This document shows positions 30,183 through 42,174 of a stretch of 64,000 nt of DNA, piece after piece (position 1 is the first letter of the stretch; every line of letters begins with the position of its first letter). Under the pieces are notes generated by a model. That model saw only the letters and a list, made by a program, of their open reading frames with translations. It ran no database searches and was not told the origin of the DNA. The DNA is from Xanthomonas sontii. GTDB taxonomy: Bacteria; Pseudomonadota; Gammaproteobacteria; Xanthomonadales; Xanthomonadaceae. The DNA lies in assembly GCF_040529055.1 (NCBI RefSeq), contig NZ_CP132342.1, positions 2,974,001 to 3,038,000 on the forward strand, read 5' to 3'. The position numbers and the translations under genes are program-made.

Positions 30183-31132
30183 TGGACCTGCTGTCCACCC
30201 TGCAATTGCGCGCCCGGCTCAATGCCGCCATCCGCGGCTTCTTCGCCGCGCGCGGCGTGCTGGAAGTGGAGACGCCGATGCTGTCGGCGGCCGGCAACAC
30301 CGAGCCGAACATCGACAGCTTCCAGACCCGCTTCAGCGGCCACGTCGACGCAGGTCCGGCGCTGCGCTGGCTGCGCACCTCGCCCGAGTACCCGCTGAAG
30401 CGGCTGCTCGCCGCCGGCATCGGCGACTGCTACGAACTGGGGCGGGTGTTCCGCAACGGCGAGGCCGGCGGCCGCCACAATCCCGAGTTCACCATGCTCG
30501 AGTGGTACCGGGTCGGCTGGGATCACCGGCAACTGATCGAGGAGACCGTGGAGCTGGTGCGCACCGCGCTGGCCCTGGTCGGACGCAGTGCCACGCTGCG
30601 GGTGCTCAGCTACCGCGAGCTGTTCCAGCAGGGGCTGGGCCTGGATCCGTTCACTGCGCCGTTGGAGGCGCTGCAGCAGCCGCTACGCGAGATCCGCATC
30701 GATGCCGACGGCCTGGGCCGCGACGACTGGCTGGACCTGCTGATGACCCACCGCCTGCAGCCGGCGTTCCCGGCCGACCGCCTCACCGTGGTCCACGACT
30801 GGCCGGCCAGCCAGTGCGCGCTGGCGCGCGTGCGCGACGGCGACCCGCCGGTGGCCGAGCGCTTCGAGCTGTACCTGGGCGGCTACGAACTGGCCAACGG
30901 CTACCACGAGCTCAACGATGCCGCCGAGCAGCGCCGGCGTTTCCTGCGCGACCACGCGCTGCGTCAGGCGCGCGGCGCGGTGCTGCCGCCGCTGGACGAG
31001 CGGCTGCTGCAGGCGCTGCCGGCCTTGCCCGACTGCGCCGGCGTGGCGGTGGGCGTGGACCGGCTGCTGATGGCGATGCGCGGCACCGCGCAGATCGGCG
31101 ACGTGCTCGCCTACGATTTCGCGCATGCCTGA
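30182..31132 (+). CDS. epmA: EF-P-lysine ligase
   Basis: A 316-residue class II synthetase-like enzyme that attaches beta-lysine to elongation factor P. It lacks the anticodon-binding domain of LysRS. Class II signatures include LEVETPMLSAAGNTEPNIDS, the RVFRNGEAGGRHNPEFTMLE motif 2 and GVAVGVDRLLMAMRG motif 3. The start is fixed by the one-base overlap with the acetyltransferase stop. EpmB and efp are not in the window. Confidence 0.93.
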
Positions 31133-31268
31133 ACCGGCCGTCACGTGTTTTCGCGGCGCGTTGTTGCGTTGTCCACACCGATGATGGTTTGATCGGGCAC
31201 GGCAAGCGCACGCTGCGCGCCAGCAGGTCTTCGTTGTTCAGGTTCTAGGCATAGGGGCAGAGCCAAGC

Positions 31269-31976
31269 ATGAAGTGGGCGTACGGGCTCGGTGGCTGGTG
31301 TTGGCTGGGGTTGGCGGCAAGCGTGTGGCCGATGCCGTCGCCGGCGCAGGACGCCGATGCGTACGATGCCGCGGTGGTCCGCTGCGAGTCGCGCGACATG
31401 ACCTGGGTGCACTGTCCGATGTCCACCGACCAGGGCGTGCAACTGGTGCGACAACTCTCAGACAACGACTGCATCCGTGGCAGCGAGTGGGGTTCCGACG
31501 CCACCGGCGTGTGGGTCACCCTCGGTTGTCGCGCCGAATTCCGTCCCAATCCGGTGGAGGCGCCGCGCAGTGCGATGCGCCGCGTGTTGCGCTGCGAATC
31601 CGATGGGCGCCTGGAGAGCTGCCCTGTGATGCTGCGCGGCGCCCCGGTGCGATTGATGCGGCAGTTGTCGTCGGTGCCGTGCCGCGAGGAGCGCAGCTGG
31701 GGCGTGCGCCGCAACGAGATCTGGGTCGCGCGCGGCTGCCGCGGCGAGTTCGAGATCGGCGCCGCCGACGGCTCCGGCTTCCCCGCCGGCCCGCGGCCGT
31801 TGCTGTGCGAATCCAAGGGCAAGGCGCGGCGCCGCTGCGGTGTCAGCGTGCAGGATCGTGTCGAACTGCGCCGGCAATTGTCCGGCGCGCCCTGCGTGCA
31901 GGACGACAGCTGGGGCTGGGACCGCGACGGCATCTGGGTCGACAAGGGCTGCCGCGCCGAGTTCAGCGTCAACTGA
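31269..31976 (+). CDS. Exported DUF3011 protein with three repeats
   Basis: A 235-residue protein with an N-terminal signal (residues 1-26). Three copies of a roughly 60-residue DUF3011 unit follow, each with a CES start, an RQLS centre, a Cys, then SWG or EWG, WV and GCR(A/G)EF (for example QLSDNDCIRGSEWGSDATGV, then WVTLGCRAEF). The four cysteines per repeat suggest two disulphides in the periplasm or outside the cell. The function of DUF3011 is unknown. It is a single gene between epmA and mtnA. Confidence 0.85.
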   Translation: MKWAYGLGGWCWLGLAASVWPMPSPAQDADAYDAAVVRCESRDMTWVHCPMSTDQGVQLVRQLSDNDCIRGSEWGSDATGVWVTLGCRAEFRPNPVEAPRSAMRRVLRCESDGRLESCPVMLRGAPVRLMRQLSSVPCREERSWGVRRNEIWVARGCRGEFEIGAADGSGFPAGPRPLLCESKGKARRRCGVSVQDRVELRRQLSGAPCVQDDSWGWDRDGIWVDKGCRAEFSVN

Positions 31977-32033
31977 GCGCTGGCGCGGCGTTGCGACACC
32001 GCGCGGCGTCCTCAATCCGCAATCGCCGGCGTT

Positions 32034-32039
32034 TACAAT
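32034..32039 (+). promoter_or_regulatory. -10 box of mtnA, placed for a leaderless mRNA
   Basis: TACAAT ends 6 bases before the mtnA ATG at 32046. The predicted transcription start would fall on or next to the ATG. No Shine-Dalgarno exists in the gap, and no convincing -35 is seen. Confidence 0.55.
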
Positions 32040-32045
32040 GGCGCG

Positions 32046-33110
32046 ATGAACGCCGCCCTCGATATCGATTACGCCCGCTACGACCATATCCGCCCGATCC
32101 TGTGGACCGGCGACGCGCTGGAGCTGCTGGACCAGCGCAAGCTGCCGTTCGCGGTCGAACACGTGCGCTGCACCGACAGCGACCAAGTCGCCGCGGCGAT
32201 CCACGCCCTGGCCGTGCGCGGCGCGCCGGCGATCGGCATCGCTGCAGGCTGGGGCACGGTGCTGGCCGCGCGCGAGGTGCAGGCCGAGAACGGCGCCGAG
32301 GCGTTGCTGAAGCTGGAGCCGGCCCTGCAACGGCTCAATGCCGCGCGCCCGACCGCGGTCAACCTGGCCTGGGCGCTGGCGCGCATGCGCGGCGCGCTGG
32401 GCGCGGCAGGCAGCGACTGGCCGTCCGTGCTGGAGCGCGAGGCGCAGGCGATCGCCGAAGAGGATCTGGCCGCCAACCGGCACATGGGCGCGCTCGGTGC
32501 CGGCCTGATCGTGCCGGGCAGCGGCGTGCTGACCCATTGCAACACCGGCTCGCTGGCCACCGCCGGCTTCGGTACCGCGCTGGGCGTGATCCGCGCCGGC
32601 GTCGCCCAGCAGCGCATCGCCAAGGTGTTCGCCGGCGAGACCCGGCCGTGGCTGCAGGGCGCGCGGCTGACCGTGTGGGAACTGCAGCAGGACGGCATCG
32701 ATGCCACCCTGATCGCCGATTCGGCCGCCTCGCACCTGATGAAGACCGGCGCGGTGCAGTGGGTGATCGTCGGCGCCGACCGCATCTGCGCCAATGGCGA
32801 CACCGCCAACAAGATCGGCACCTACCAGCTGGCGATCGCCGCGCGCCACCATGGCGTCAGGTTCATGGTGGTGGCGCCGTCGTCCACCGTGGACATGGAC
32901 ACCGCCGACGGCGCGCAGATCGAGATCGAGCAACGCGATCCGGGCGAGCTGTTCGGCGTCGGCGGCACCCGCACCGTGGCCGACGGCATCGCCGCCTGGA
33001 ACCCGGTGTTCGACGTGACCCCGGCGGACCTGATCGATGCCATCGTCACCGAGCGCGGGGTCATCGAGCAGCCGGACCCGGCGCGCATGCGCGCCGCCTT
33101 CGGCGGCTGA
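32046..33110 (+). CDS. mtnA: Methylthioribose-1-phosphate isomerase
   Basis: A 354-residue enzyme of the methionine salvage pathway that converts methylthioribose 1-phosphate to methylthioribulose 1-phosphate. The [13 protein letters not shown] substrate loop is seen, with the catalytic Cys in [15 protein letters not shown] and the catalytic Asp in [20 protein letters not shown]. Length and start are standard. A -10-like TACAAT almost touches the ATG. The other mtn genes are not adjacent. Confidence 0.95.
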   Translation: MNAALDIDYARYDHIRPILWTGDALELLDQRKLPFAVEHVRCTDSDQVAAAIHALAVRGAPAIGIAAGWGTVLAAREVQAENGAEALLKLEPALQRLNAARPTAVNLAWALARMRGALGAAGSDWPSVLEREAQAIAEEDLAANRHMGALGAGLIVPGSGVLTHCNTGSLATAGFGTALGVIRAGVAQQRIAKVFAGETRPWLQGARLTVWELQQDGIDATLIADSAASHLMKTGAVQWVIVGADRICANGDTANKIGTYQLAIAARHHGVRFMVVAPSSTVDMDTADGAQIEIEQRDPGELFGVGGTRTVADGIAAWNPVFDVTPADLIDAIVTERGVIEQPDPARMRAAFGG

Positions 33111-33321
33111 GTTCCAGGGGAGCGCCGCCGCGCCCGGCAGAGGCGGCCGATGGCGCGCAAGTGCTTGTTCGCGCCGGCAAAAACCGGGCAATTGGGCGCC
33201 TGTCATGATAGAATCCGGCGGTTCGATCGACCGCCGTGCGCCCTAGGCGTGCGGCCGCGGCGGGCCCGCCTGTCGCGGGCCGGCGTGGTGGTCGATCCGC
33301 CACCAGACTTACGGAACCCGA

Positions 33322-36138
<2,817 letters not shown>

Positions 36139-36153
36139 TCCGCTGCTGAGCGA

Positions 36154-36189
36154 ACGACGACGCCGGCCTCGTGCCGGCGTCGTCGTTTT
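36154..36189 (+). terminator. Rho-independent terminator of gyrA
   Basis: A perfect 14-bp stem, ACGACGACGCCGGC (36154-36167) with its complement 36173-36186, has a 5-base loop and ends in TTTT (36186-36189). It lies 15 bases after the gyrA stop. Confidence 0.92.
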
Positions 36190-36496
36190 CGGAGTGGCCA
36201 TGACGATGCGGGCGACTTGCTTCGCGCGCACCCCGGCGGCGCCACGACTGTCACGCGTTGTGCCGCTGCGCCACATCGCCTGCCACCATGCCGTCGGGCA
36301 ATCGCTGCTCTCCACGACACATGCCGCGTGATGCCCAGGTCGGCGCCGCATCACGAAGACCGCAAGATTGCGTGTCACTGTGTGTCGCCCGGAAACGCGT
36401 GATGTTCACTTGCAGCCTGGGATAAACGCGAGGCGGCGCGCGTGCGCCGCTGCCACGGCGGATGTTCCGCGTGGCCGTGTCCTGCAAGGAGTGGCA
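36190..36496. other. Intergenic stretch before the PQQ dehydrogenase
   Basis: These 307 bases show no supported gene or clear promoter. The open frame of the dehydrogenase extends back to 36368 from a TTG, but without family similarity. Confidence 0.5.
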
Positions 36497-38926
36497 ATGA
36501 ACGAATTCGAACGAACGCAGCGTCGTGGCGGCTGGCCGCTGCACCTGCTCGGCGGCGCCTGCGTGCTGATCGGCGCAGTGCTGGCGATTGGCGGCGCCTG
36601 GCTGCTGGCGCTGGGCGGCTCCTGGTACTACCTGGTCGCCGGCCTCGGCCTGGCGATCTCCGGCGTGCAACTGTGGCGCGCGCGGCGCAGCGGCGCGCTG
36701 TGGTTCGCCGCGACCTTCCTGCTGTCGCTGTTGTGGGCGGCATGGGAGTCGGGCACCGATTACTGGCGCTGGGTGCCGCGCATGGGCCTGATGGTGTTCC
36801 TGGCGCTGCTGCTGGCGTTGCTGCTGCCGCGGCTGGACCGGCCGTTCTCGCGCAGGTTGTCGCGCTCGCTTGCCGCGGTGCTGGCGCTGGTGTTCGTCGG
36901 TGCGTTCGCGCTGGCGTTCCTGCCGTACGGCGTGACCGAGGCCGACGGCACGCTGGCGCATGCGGCGGGCATGGCCGCGGCGCTGGCAAGCCCGCGCACC
37001 GGCGCGCAGCCGGCCGACGCGCCCGCCGATGCCGACTGGGCCGCCTACGGCCGCGACAATGCCGGCAGTCGCTACACGCCGCTGCGGCAGATCGCTCCGG
37101 GCAACGTGGCGCAGTTGCGCACCGCCTGGACCTTCCGCACCGGCGACCTGCCGGACAAGCGCTGGGGCGCGGAGACCACGCCGCTGAAGATCGGCGACAG
37201 CCTGTACCTGTGCAGCGCACGCAACCAGCTGATCGCGCTGGACGCGCGCAGCGGCCGCGAACGCTGGCGCTACGATCCCAAGGTGGCCGACAAGGCGATC
37301 CCGTATACCGCCGCCTGCCGCGGCGTCAGCTATTACGCGGTGCCCGACGCCCAGGCAACGGCGTCGACGGCCTGCCGCCAGCGCATCATCGAAGGCACTT
37401 TGGACGGACGCCTGATCGCGGTCGATGCGGCCGACGGCAAGCCCTGCGAGGACTTCGGCCAGCATGGCCAGGTCGACATCACCGTCGGCATGGGCTCCAC
37501 GCCGCCCGGCTATGTCTCGATCAATTCGACGCCGACCATCGTGCGCGGGGTCGTCGTCACCGGCCACCAGGTGCTGGACGGACAGAAGCGCTATGAACCG
37601 TCGGGCGTGATCCAGGGCTTCGACGCGGTCACCGGCGCGCTGCGCTGGGCGTGGGACATGACCCATCCGGACTGGACCGGCGCGCCGCCGCCGGGACAGA
37701 CCTGGACCCGTGGTACGCCCAACATGTGGACCAGCGCGGCCGGCGACGAACAGCTCGGCTACGTCTACCTGCCGATGGGCAATTCCTCGGCCGACTACTG
37801 GAGCAGTTCGCGCACTCCGCAGGAAGACCGCTATGCGACCTCGCTGGTCGCGCTGGACGTCACCACCGGCAAGCCGGTGTGGAATTTCCAGACCACCCAC
37901 ATCGACGTGTGGGACTACGACCTGGGTTCGCAACCGACGTTGCTGGATTTCCCGCACGACGGCACCACCGTGCCGGCGGTGCTGCTGCCGAGCAAGCAGG
38001 GCGAGCTGTACGTGCTCGACCGGCGCACCGGCAAGCCGCTGGTCGGGGTCGAGGAACGCGCGGTGCCGGGCGGCGGTGTGGAGCCGCAGCGCCGCGCCAG
38101 GACCCAGCCGTTCTCGCTGTACCACTCGCTGCGCAAGCGCGACCTGACCGAGCGCGACATGTGGGGCATGACCCCGATCGACCAACTGGTGTGCCGCATC
38201 CAGTTCCGCAGTGCCAGCTACAAGGGCATTTACACGCCGCCGGAAGCCGACCGCCATTCGATCGAGTACCCAGGCTACAACGGCGGCTCGGACTGGGGCA
38301 GCGTGGCGGTGGATCCGCATCGTGGGGTGATCGTCGCCAACTACAACGACATGCCCAACTACAACCGGCTGGTGCCGCGGGCCAAGGCCGACAAGCTGGG
38401 CTGGGCGCCGCGCGACCAGGTGCGCGGCGACAGCGGCGGCGCCGAGGGCGCCGGCGATCCGCAGGCCGGCACGCCGTACGCGATCAACGTCAACGCCGGC
38501 TGGCGCCTGCCGTTCACCGGGCTGCTGTGCAAGCAGCCGCCCTACGGCGGCATCCGTGCGATCGACCTGGCCAGTGGCAAAACTCTATGGGACCGTCCGT
38601 TCGGCAGTGCGCGCGGCAACGGCCCGTTCGGCATCCACTCCGGCTTGCCGATCGAGATCGGCACGCCCAACAACGGCGGCGCCGTGGTCAGCGCCAGCGG
38701 CCTGATCTTCATCGCCGCGGCCACCGACGACCTGATCCGCGCGATCGATCTGGCCACCGGCAAGACCCTGTGGCAGGCCAAGCTGCCGGCCGGTGGCCAG
38801 GCCACGCCGATGGTGTACGCGGTCGACGGGCGCGAGTACCTGGTCATCGTCGCCGCCGGCCATCACTTCATGGAGACCAAGCGCGGCGACTACGTGATCG
38901 CCTATGCGCTGCCGCCGGCAGGCTGA
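36497..38926 (+). CDS. gcd: Membrane-bound PQQ-dependent dehydrogenase, glucose/quinate type
   Basis: An 809-residue quinoprotein. The first 140 residues hold about five membrane helices, as in glucose dehydrogenase Gcd and quinate dehydrogenase QuiA. The periplasmic eight-bladed propeller starts at DWAAYGRDNAGSRYTPL and contains tryptophan-type motifs such as GKPVWNFQTTHIDVWDYDLG and GGIRAIDLASGKTLWDRPFG. It oxidises an aldose or quinate at the outer face and passes electrons to ubiquinone. AAGGAG lies 6 bases before the ATG. Glucose is the likeliest substrate, but quinate/shikimate cannot be excluded. No pqq genes are nearby. Confidence 0.88.
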   Translation: MNEFERTQRRGGWPLHLLGGACVLIGAVLAIGGAWLLALGGSWYYLVAGLGLAISGVQLWRARRSGALWFAATFLLSLLWAAWESGTDYWRWVPRMGLMVFLALLLALLLPRLDRPFSRRLSRSLAAVLALVFVGAFALAFLPYGVTEADGTLAHAAGMAAALASPRTGAQPADAPADADWAAYGRDNAGSRYTPLRQIAPGNVAQLRTAWTFRTGDLPDKRWGAETTPLKIGDSLYLCSARNQLIALDARSGRERWRYDPKVADKAIPYTAACRGVSYYAVPDAQATASTACRQRIIEGTLDGRLIAVDAADGKPCEDFGQHGQVDITVGMGSTPPGYVSINSTPTIVRGVVVTGHQVLDGQKRYEPSGVIQGFDAVTGALRWAWDMTHPDWTGAPPPGQTWTRGTPNMWTSAAGDEQLGYVYLPMGNSSADYWSSSRTPQEDRYATSLVALDVTTGKPVWNFQTTHIDVWDYDLGSQPTLLDFPHDGTTVPAVLLPSKQGELYVLDRRTGKPLVGVEERAVPGGGVEPQRRARTQPFSLYHSLRKRDLTERDMWGMTPIDQLVCRIQFRSASYKGIYTPPEADRHSIEYPGYNGGSDWGSVAVDPHRGVIVANYNDMPNYNRLVPRAKADKLGWAPRDQVRGDSGGAEGAGDPQAGTPYAINVNAGWRLPFTGLLCKQPPYGGIRAIDLASGKTLWDRPFGSARGNGPFGIHSGLPIEIGTPNNGGAVVSASGLIFIAAATDDLIRAIDLATGKTLWQAKLPAGGQATPMVYAVDGREYLVIVAAGHHFMETKRGDYVIAYALPPAG

Positions 38927-39065
38927 TGCGCGCCGCCGCTGCGAGGTCGCGATGCGGCTTCGCGGCGGCGCGACGGGGTGGATGCGGGAAGGGTGTGATT
39001 GGCCTTGTGCCGCGAACACGCCGATCCCGTCGCGGTGCGTGCGTTTACGCATGTGTGATTTGTTG

Positions 39066-39130
39066 ACGGAGCGGCTTCAGCCGCGACAGGCGTTCACCGG
39101 AAGGCCTGTCGCGGCTGAAGCCGCCCCTAC
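39066..39130. repeat. REP inverted pair (BIME-like)
   Basis: Two complete REP units face each other. GCGGCTTCAGCCGCGACAGG, extended by one C (39071-39091), is matched without error by its reverse complement at 39104-39124, across a 12-base spacer. Each half is itself a hairpin (GCGGCTTCAGCCGC). It stands between convergent genes (the PQQ dehydrogenase and the TPR gene), where it could work as a bidirectional RNA end. Confidence 0.88.
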
Positions 39131-39167
39131 GAGAAAACATCGCGATACGCTCAACTTGCGCCGGCGT

Positions 39168-40022
39168 CTACTCCAACTGATCGCGAGCAAACGCTGCGTC
39201 CAGCGCTTCCATCGCATCGCGCGGTTTGAGCTTGGCGGCCTTCTCGAACGCCGCGGCGGCGTCTTCCTCGCGCTTGTCGCCGTACAGCAACAGCAGCACG
39301 TTGGCGTGTTCGACGTGGGCGATCGGCGCGTCCGGCACCAGCTTCAGCGCCTGCTGGATATGCTGTTCGGCGGTGGCCGCCTTCGCCCCGTAGGTCAGGC
39401 CGCCGATCATCGCGCCGACCTTGCCGATGATCTCGGCGTGGTACAGGGCCAGCGCCATGTGCGCCTCGGCATGCTTGGGCTCCAGCTCCAGGGCCGCTTC
39501 CAGCGAGGCGCGCACCTTGCTGGCGATGCCCTGCTTGAGCGCCTTGACGATGCTCAGGCCCTGGCTGTAGCGACCGAGTGCGAAGGCGTGGCGATAGTGG
39601 CTGTTGGCCTCGTCCGGCAGCGCGGCGATCGCCGCCTCGGCCAGCGTCGCGGCCTGCTGCAGCCGCTGCAACTGCTCTTTTTCGTCCTCGACCAGATAGC
39701 CGGCGTGGATGCCGATCGCCTTGACCGCGACCGAGGCGCCGAACACGCCCAGCGCCTTGCCGGCCTCGTAGGCCTGCTGGAACTGCCCCTGGTGGAACGC
39801 CCGCCAGGCCTCGATCAGCGCGGCCGACAGGGTCTGCGCGTCGTGGCCCTTGCCGGCCTTGCCGGCTGCGTCGAGCAGGGCCTGCGCGCGTGCCGGGTCC
39901 GGATAGGGTTCGCGGTCGCCAGCGTGCAGCTTGGGCCACGCTTTCTTCAGCGCATCACCAGCGTAGGCGTAGGCCTTGGCGTCGTACGGAAACGGCGCCC
40001 ACGCGCCCGATTTTGCTGCCAT
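39168..40022 (-). CDS. Tetratricopeptide-type repeat protein
   Basis: A 284-residue soluble protein made of helical repeats. Segments such as HAEAHMALALYHAEIIGKVG and AFEKAAKLKPRDAMEALDAA have TPR spacing. It starts MAAKSGAWAPFPYDAKAYAY. AGGGAG lies before the ATG at 40022, which overrules the long upstream extension of the frame. There is no signal peptide, so it is cytoplasmic, and it probably acts as a protein-binding scaffold. Divergent from the granule-associated protein gene 162 bases away. No closer family name can be given. Confidence 0.75.
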   Translation of the reverse strand: MAAKSGAWAPFPYDAKAYAYAGDALKKAWPKLHAGDREPYPDPARAQALLDAAGKAGKGHDAQTLSAALIEAWRAFHQGQFQQAYEAGKALGVFGASVAVKAIGIHAGYLVEDEKEQLQRLQQAATLAEAAIAALPDEANSHYRHAFALGRYSQGLSIVKALKQGIASKVRASLEAALELEPKHAEAHMALALYHAEIIGKVGAMIGGLTYGAKAATAEQHIQQALKLVPDAPIAHVEHANVLLLLYGDKREEDAAAAFEKAAKLKPRDAMEALDAAFARDQLE

Positions 40023-40184
40023 GTGGATCTCCCTGTGCGGCGCCGGGCCACGGCGTCCGCGCCGAGCATGGCGCCGCTGCCGGCGCGTGGCAAGGGTGGG
40101 GCGCCGATAGTGTGTTTGCTCAAGCCGCCGGCGCCAGCATGGTGCGCATCGGGGCCACTGCCGGCCCCCTCTGGAGATCCTGCG

Positions 40185-40589
40185 ATGGCGACCAAGAAGC
40201 GTTCCACCTCCGCGCTGCGGCCGGACCGGCTGAACCCGCGGCACCTGTGGCTGGCCGGGCTGGGCGTGGTCGCGCTGACCCGCAAGCGCGCGCTGGCCGC
40301 CGCCGCCGATGCCGCACAGGGCGCGGCGACGCTCAAGGCGCTGGCCACGCAACTGGCCGACGAGGCCGAGAGCAGCGTGCGCGAGGGCGCGGCGGCGCTG
40401 CGTGGTCAGGTGCAGCCGTTGAGCGCCGAGGTCGAGGCGCGCCTGCAGCCGGTGCTGGTCAAGCTGGGGTTGCAGGCGCGTCCGCAGTCGCGCAAGCGCG
40501 CCGCGACGGGCAAGCGCGGCGCCAAGCCGGCGGCGGCCAAGCGCAGCCCGGCCAAGCGTGTGACTGGTCGTCGTCGCGCTGGCGCCTGA
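40185..40589 (+). CDS. PhaF/phasin-like protein with histone-like tail
   Basis: A 134-residue protein. After the N-terminal MATKKRSTSALRPDRLN comes HLWLAGLGVVALTRKRALAA, which resembles the VWLAGLGA segment of polyhydroxyalkanoate granule-associated proteins. The C-terminus is Lys/Arg/Ala-rich (KRGAKPAAAKRSPAKRVTGR), like the DNA-binding tail of PhaF and AlgP. Such proteins coat PHA granules and can attach them to the nucleoid. A clearer phasin with the same layout is encoded at 54455-55105. The start is at the ATG following TGGAGATCC. Confidence 0.65.
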   Translation: MATKKRSTSALRPDRLNPRHLWLAGLGVVALTRKRALAAAADAAQGAATLKALATQLADEAESSVREGAAALRGQVQPLSAEVEARLQPVLVKLGLQARPQSRKRAATGKRGAKPAAAKRSPAKRVTGRRRAGA

Positions 40590-40666
40590 CCCGGCGCCTC
40601 CGCACGCATGGCGGCCGGCCACGCTCGGGCATACTCGCCGGCCACGACCTGACGAGAGACGGCACC

Positions 40667-41155
40667 ATGCAGATCCGGCCCGCCACGCTTGACGATGCCG
40701 AGGCGATGGTCGCGGTGCAGGACGCGATCTTCGCCGCCGGCCTGCGCAAGGCGCCGACCGATCTGGCGACGGTGCGCGCGACCTACCTGCAGCATCCCGA
40801 TCGTCTCCAATGCGTGCTGGCCGAGGACGCCGACGGGCGTGTCCTCGGCTTCCAGTCGCTGCGCATCGCGCGTCCCGGCAATGCCTACGACGTGGCCGAT
40901 GGCTGGGGCATCATCGGCACCCACGTCGACCCGCGCGCGGCGCGCCGTGGGGTCGGCAGCGCGCTGTTTCGGGCCACCTGTGCGGTCGCGCGCAGCGCCG
41001 GGCTGGCGCAGATCGACGCCAGCATCGCCGCCGACAATGCGCTCGGGCAGGCGTACTACGAGGCCATCGGCTTTCGCACCTACCGCACCCCGCCTGGCCT
41101 GGTCTGCAAGGTCTACCGGCTTGACGGGCCAGCCGCGCAGGCCGCCGCCGACTGA
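40667..41155 (+). CDS. GNAT family acetyltransferase
   Basis: A 162-residue protein, MQIRPATLDDAEAMVAVQDA. The acetyl-CoA binding motif is GIIGTHVDPRAARRGVGSAL, and a late AYYEAIGFRTYR is typical. The substrate is unknown. It is a plus-strand single gene between the granule-associated protein and the convergent TetR gene. Confidence 0.85.
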   Translation: MQIRPATLDDAEAMVAVQDAIFAAGLRKAPTDLATVRATYLQHPDRLQCVLAEDADGRVLGFQSLRIARPGNAYDVADGWGIIGTHVDPRAARRGVGSALFRATCAVARSAGLAQIDASIAADNALGQAYYEAIGFRTYRTPPGLVCKVYRLDGPAAQAAAD

Positions 41156-41197
41156 GCGGCACCGCCCCGCCTGTGCTTGCGCGCAGGGCAGGGCGCT

Positions 41198-41824
41198 TCA
41201 ATCCAGATAGGCGTCCATCAACGCCGCCAGGTGCGCGCGTTCGGCGTCGCGCAGGAACGGCGCGATCAGTTGCATCACCTGCACGATGCCGTGGCGAATC
41301 GCCACTTGCTCGTCCTTCTCGCCGCGCGCGGCCGCGTAGTTGAGCCAGAACGTGGCCACCACCAGCACGTTGGTGGCCACGCCGCCGCGTTCCTGGGCGC
41401 TGGCGCGCATCGCGCCGGTCTGCGCAAGGCCCTCGAACACCGCCTGCACGCTGGCGTCGGCGCGGCGCAGGATGCGTGCGAAGCGCAGGCGCAGGCGCCG
41501 GCTGCGGCTGAGGATCTCGACCAGGTCGCGGTACAGGAAGCGGTAGTCCCAGATGCACTCGAACACCAGGTGCAACTGCAGCCAGATATCCTCCAGCCCC
41601 GGCAGACGCGCGCTCGGCAGCGCCAGCGCCGCGTCCATGCGCTCCTCGTAGCGCGCGAACAGGTGCTCGATGATGTCGTCCTTGTTGCGGAAGTGGTAGT
41701 ACAGGTTGCCGGGGCTGATCTCCAGCTCGTCGGCGATGTGGTTGGTGGTGACGTGCGGCTCGCCCTGCGCGTTGAACATCGCCAGGGCGGTCTCGAGGAT
41801 GCGCCGCCGGGTGTCGCGGGCCAT
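41198..41824 (-). CDS. TetR family transcriptional regulator
   Basis: A 208-residue regulator. The N-terminal helix-turn-helix domain reads MARDTRRRILETALAMFNAQ, then TTNHIADELEISPGNLYYHF. The C-terminal ligand domain is helical and Leu-rich. The ATG overlaps the stop of the acyl-CoA-binding protein gene by one base (TGATG), so both are made from one mRNA. A fatty-acid or acyl-CoA ligand is plausible from that coupling, and it may regulate its own operon. This is inference. Confidence 0.9.
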   Translation of the reverse strand: MARDTRRRILETALAMFNAQGEPHVTTNHIADELEISPGNLYYHFRNKDDIIEHLFARYEERMDAALALPSARLPGLEDIWLQLHLVFECIWDYRFLYRDLVEILSRSRRLRLRFARILRRADASVQAVFEGLAQTGAMRASAQERGGVATNVLVVATFWLNYAAARGEKDEQVAIRHGIVQVMQLIAPFLRDAERAHLAALMDAYLD

Positions 41825-42081
41825 CAGGCCAGCAGCTTCTTCACCAGGTCCACGTATTTCTTCTGCGCTTCCGCCTGCGGCACGCCCTTGAGCTTGGCCC
41901 AGGCCTCGTACTTGGCGGTGCCGACGAAGTCGAAGAAGCCCGGCTTGGCGCCGCTGACGTCGCCCTCCGAGCCTTGCTTGTACAGCGCGTACAGCCGCAA
42001 CAGGGTGTCGTTGTCGGGGCGCTCGGCCCGCTGCTTGATGTCCTGGACCGCTTTCTCGAAGGCCGCCTTGCTGTCTGCCAT
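41824..42081 (-). CDS. Acyl-CoA-binding protein
   Basis: An 85-residue four-helix protein of the ACBP family, which binds long-chain acyl-CoA in the cytoplasm. It starts MADSKAAFEKAVQDIKQRAE, with the family motif LRLYALYKQGSEGDVSGAKP and the later KYEAWAKLKGVPQAEAQKKY. These contain the expected Tyr and Lys ligand residues (YALYKQ, KYEAW). ACBP is widespread in eukaryotes and patchy in bacteria. It is the first gene of the two-gene unit with the TetR regulator. Confidence 0.93.
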   Translation of the reverse strand: MADSKAAFEKAVQDIKQRAERPDNDTLLRLYALYKQGSEGDVSGAKPGFFDFVGTAKYEAWAKLKGVPQAEAQKKYVDLVKKLLA

Positions 42082-42174
42082 GATCCCGCTCCGCCCTGAC
42101 CGGCAGGCATCACAGCACGGGCGGGAGGCCGGGTCAACGCGGGCCGCGGCCGGTGGCCGGCGCGGACGTCGCGG

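Noticed and set aside
36368..36496. TTG-initiated 43-residue extension of the PQQ dehydrogenase
   Set aside because: The ATG at 36497 has AAGGAG at good spacing, and the first membrane helix follows directly.
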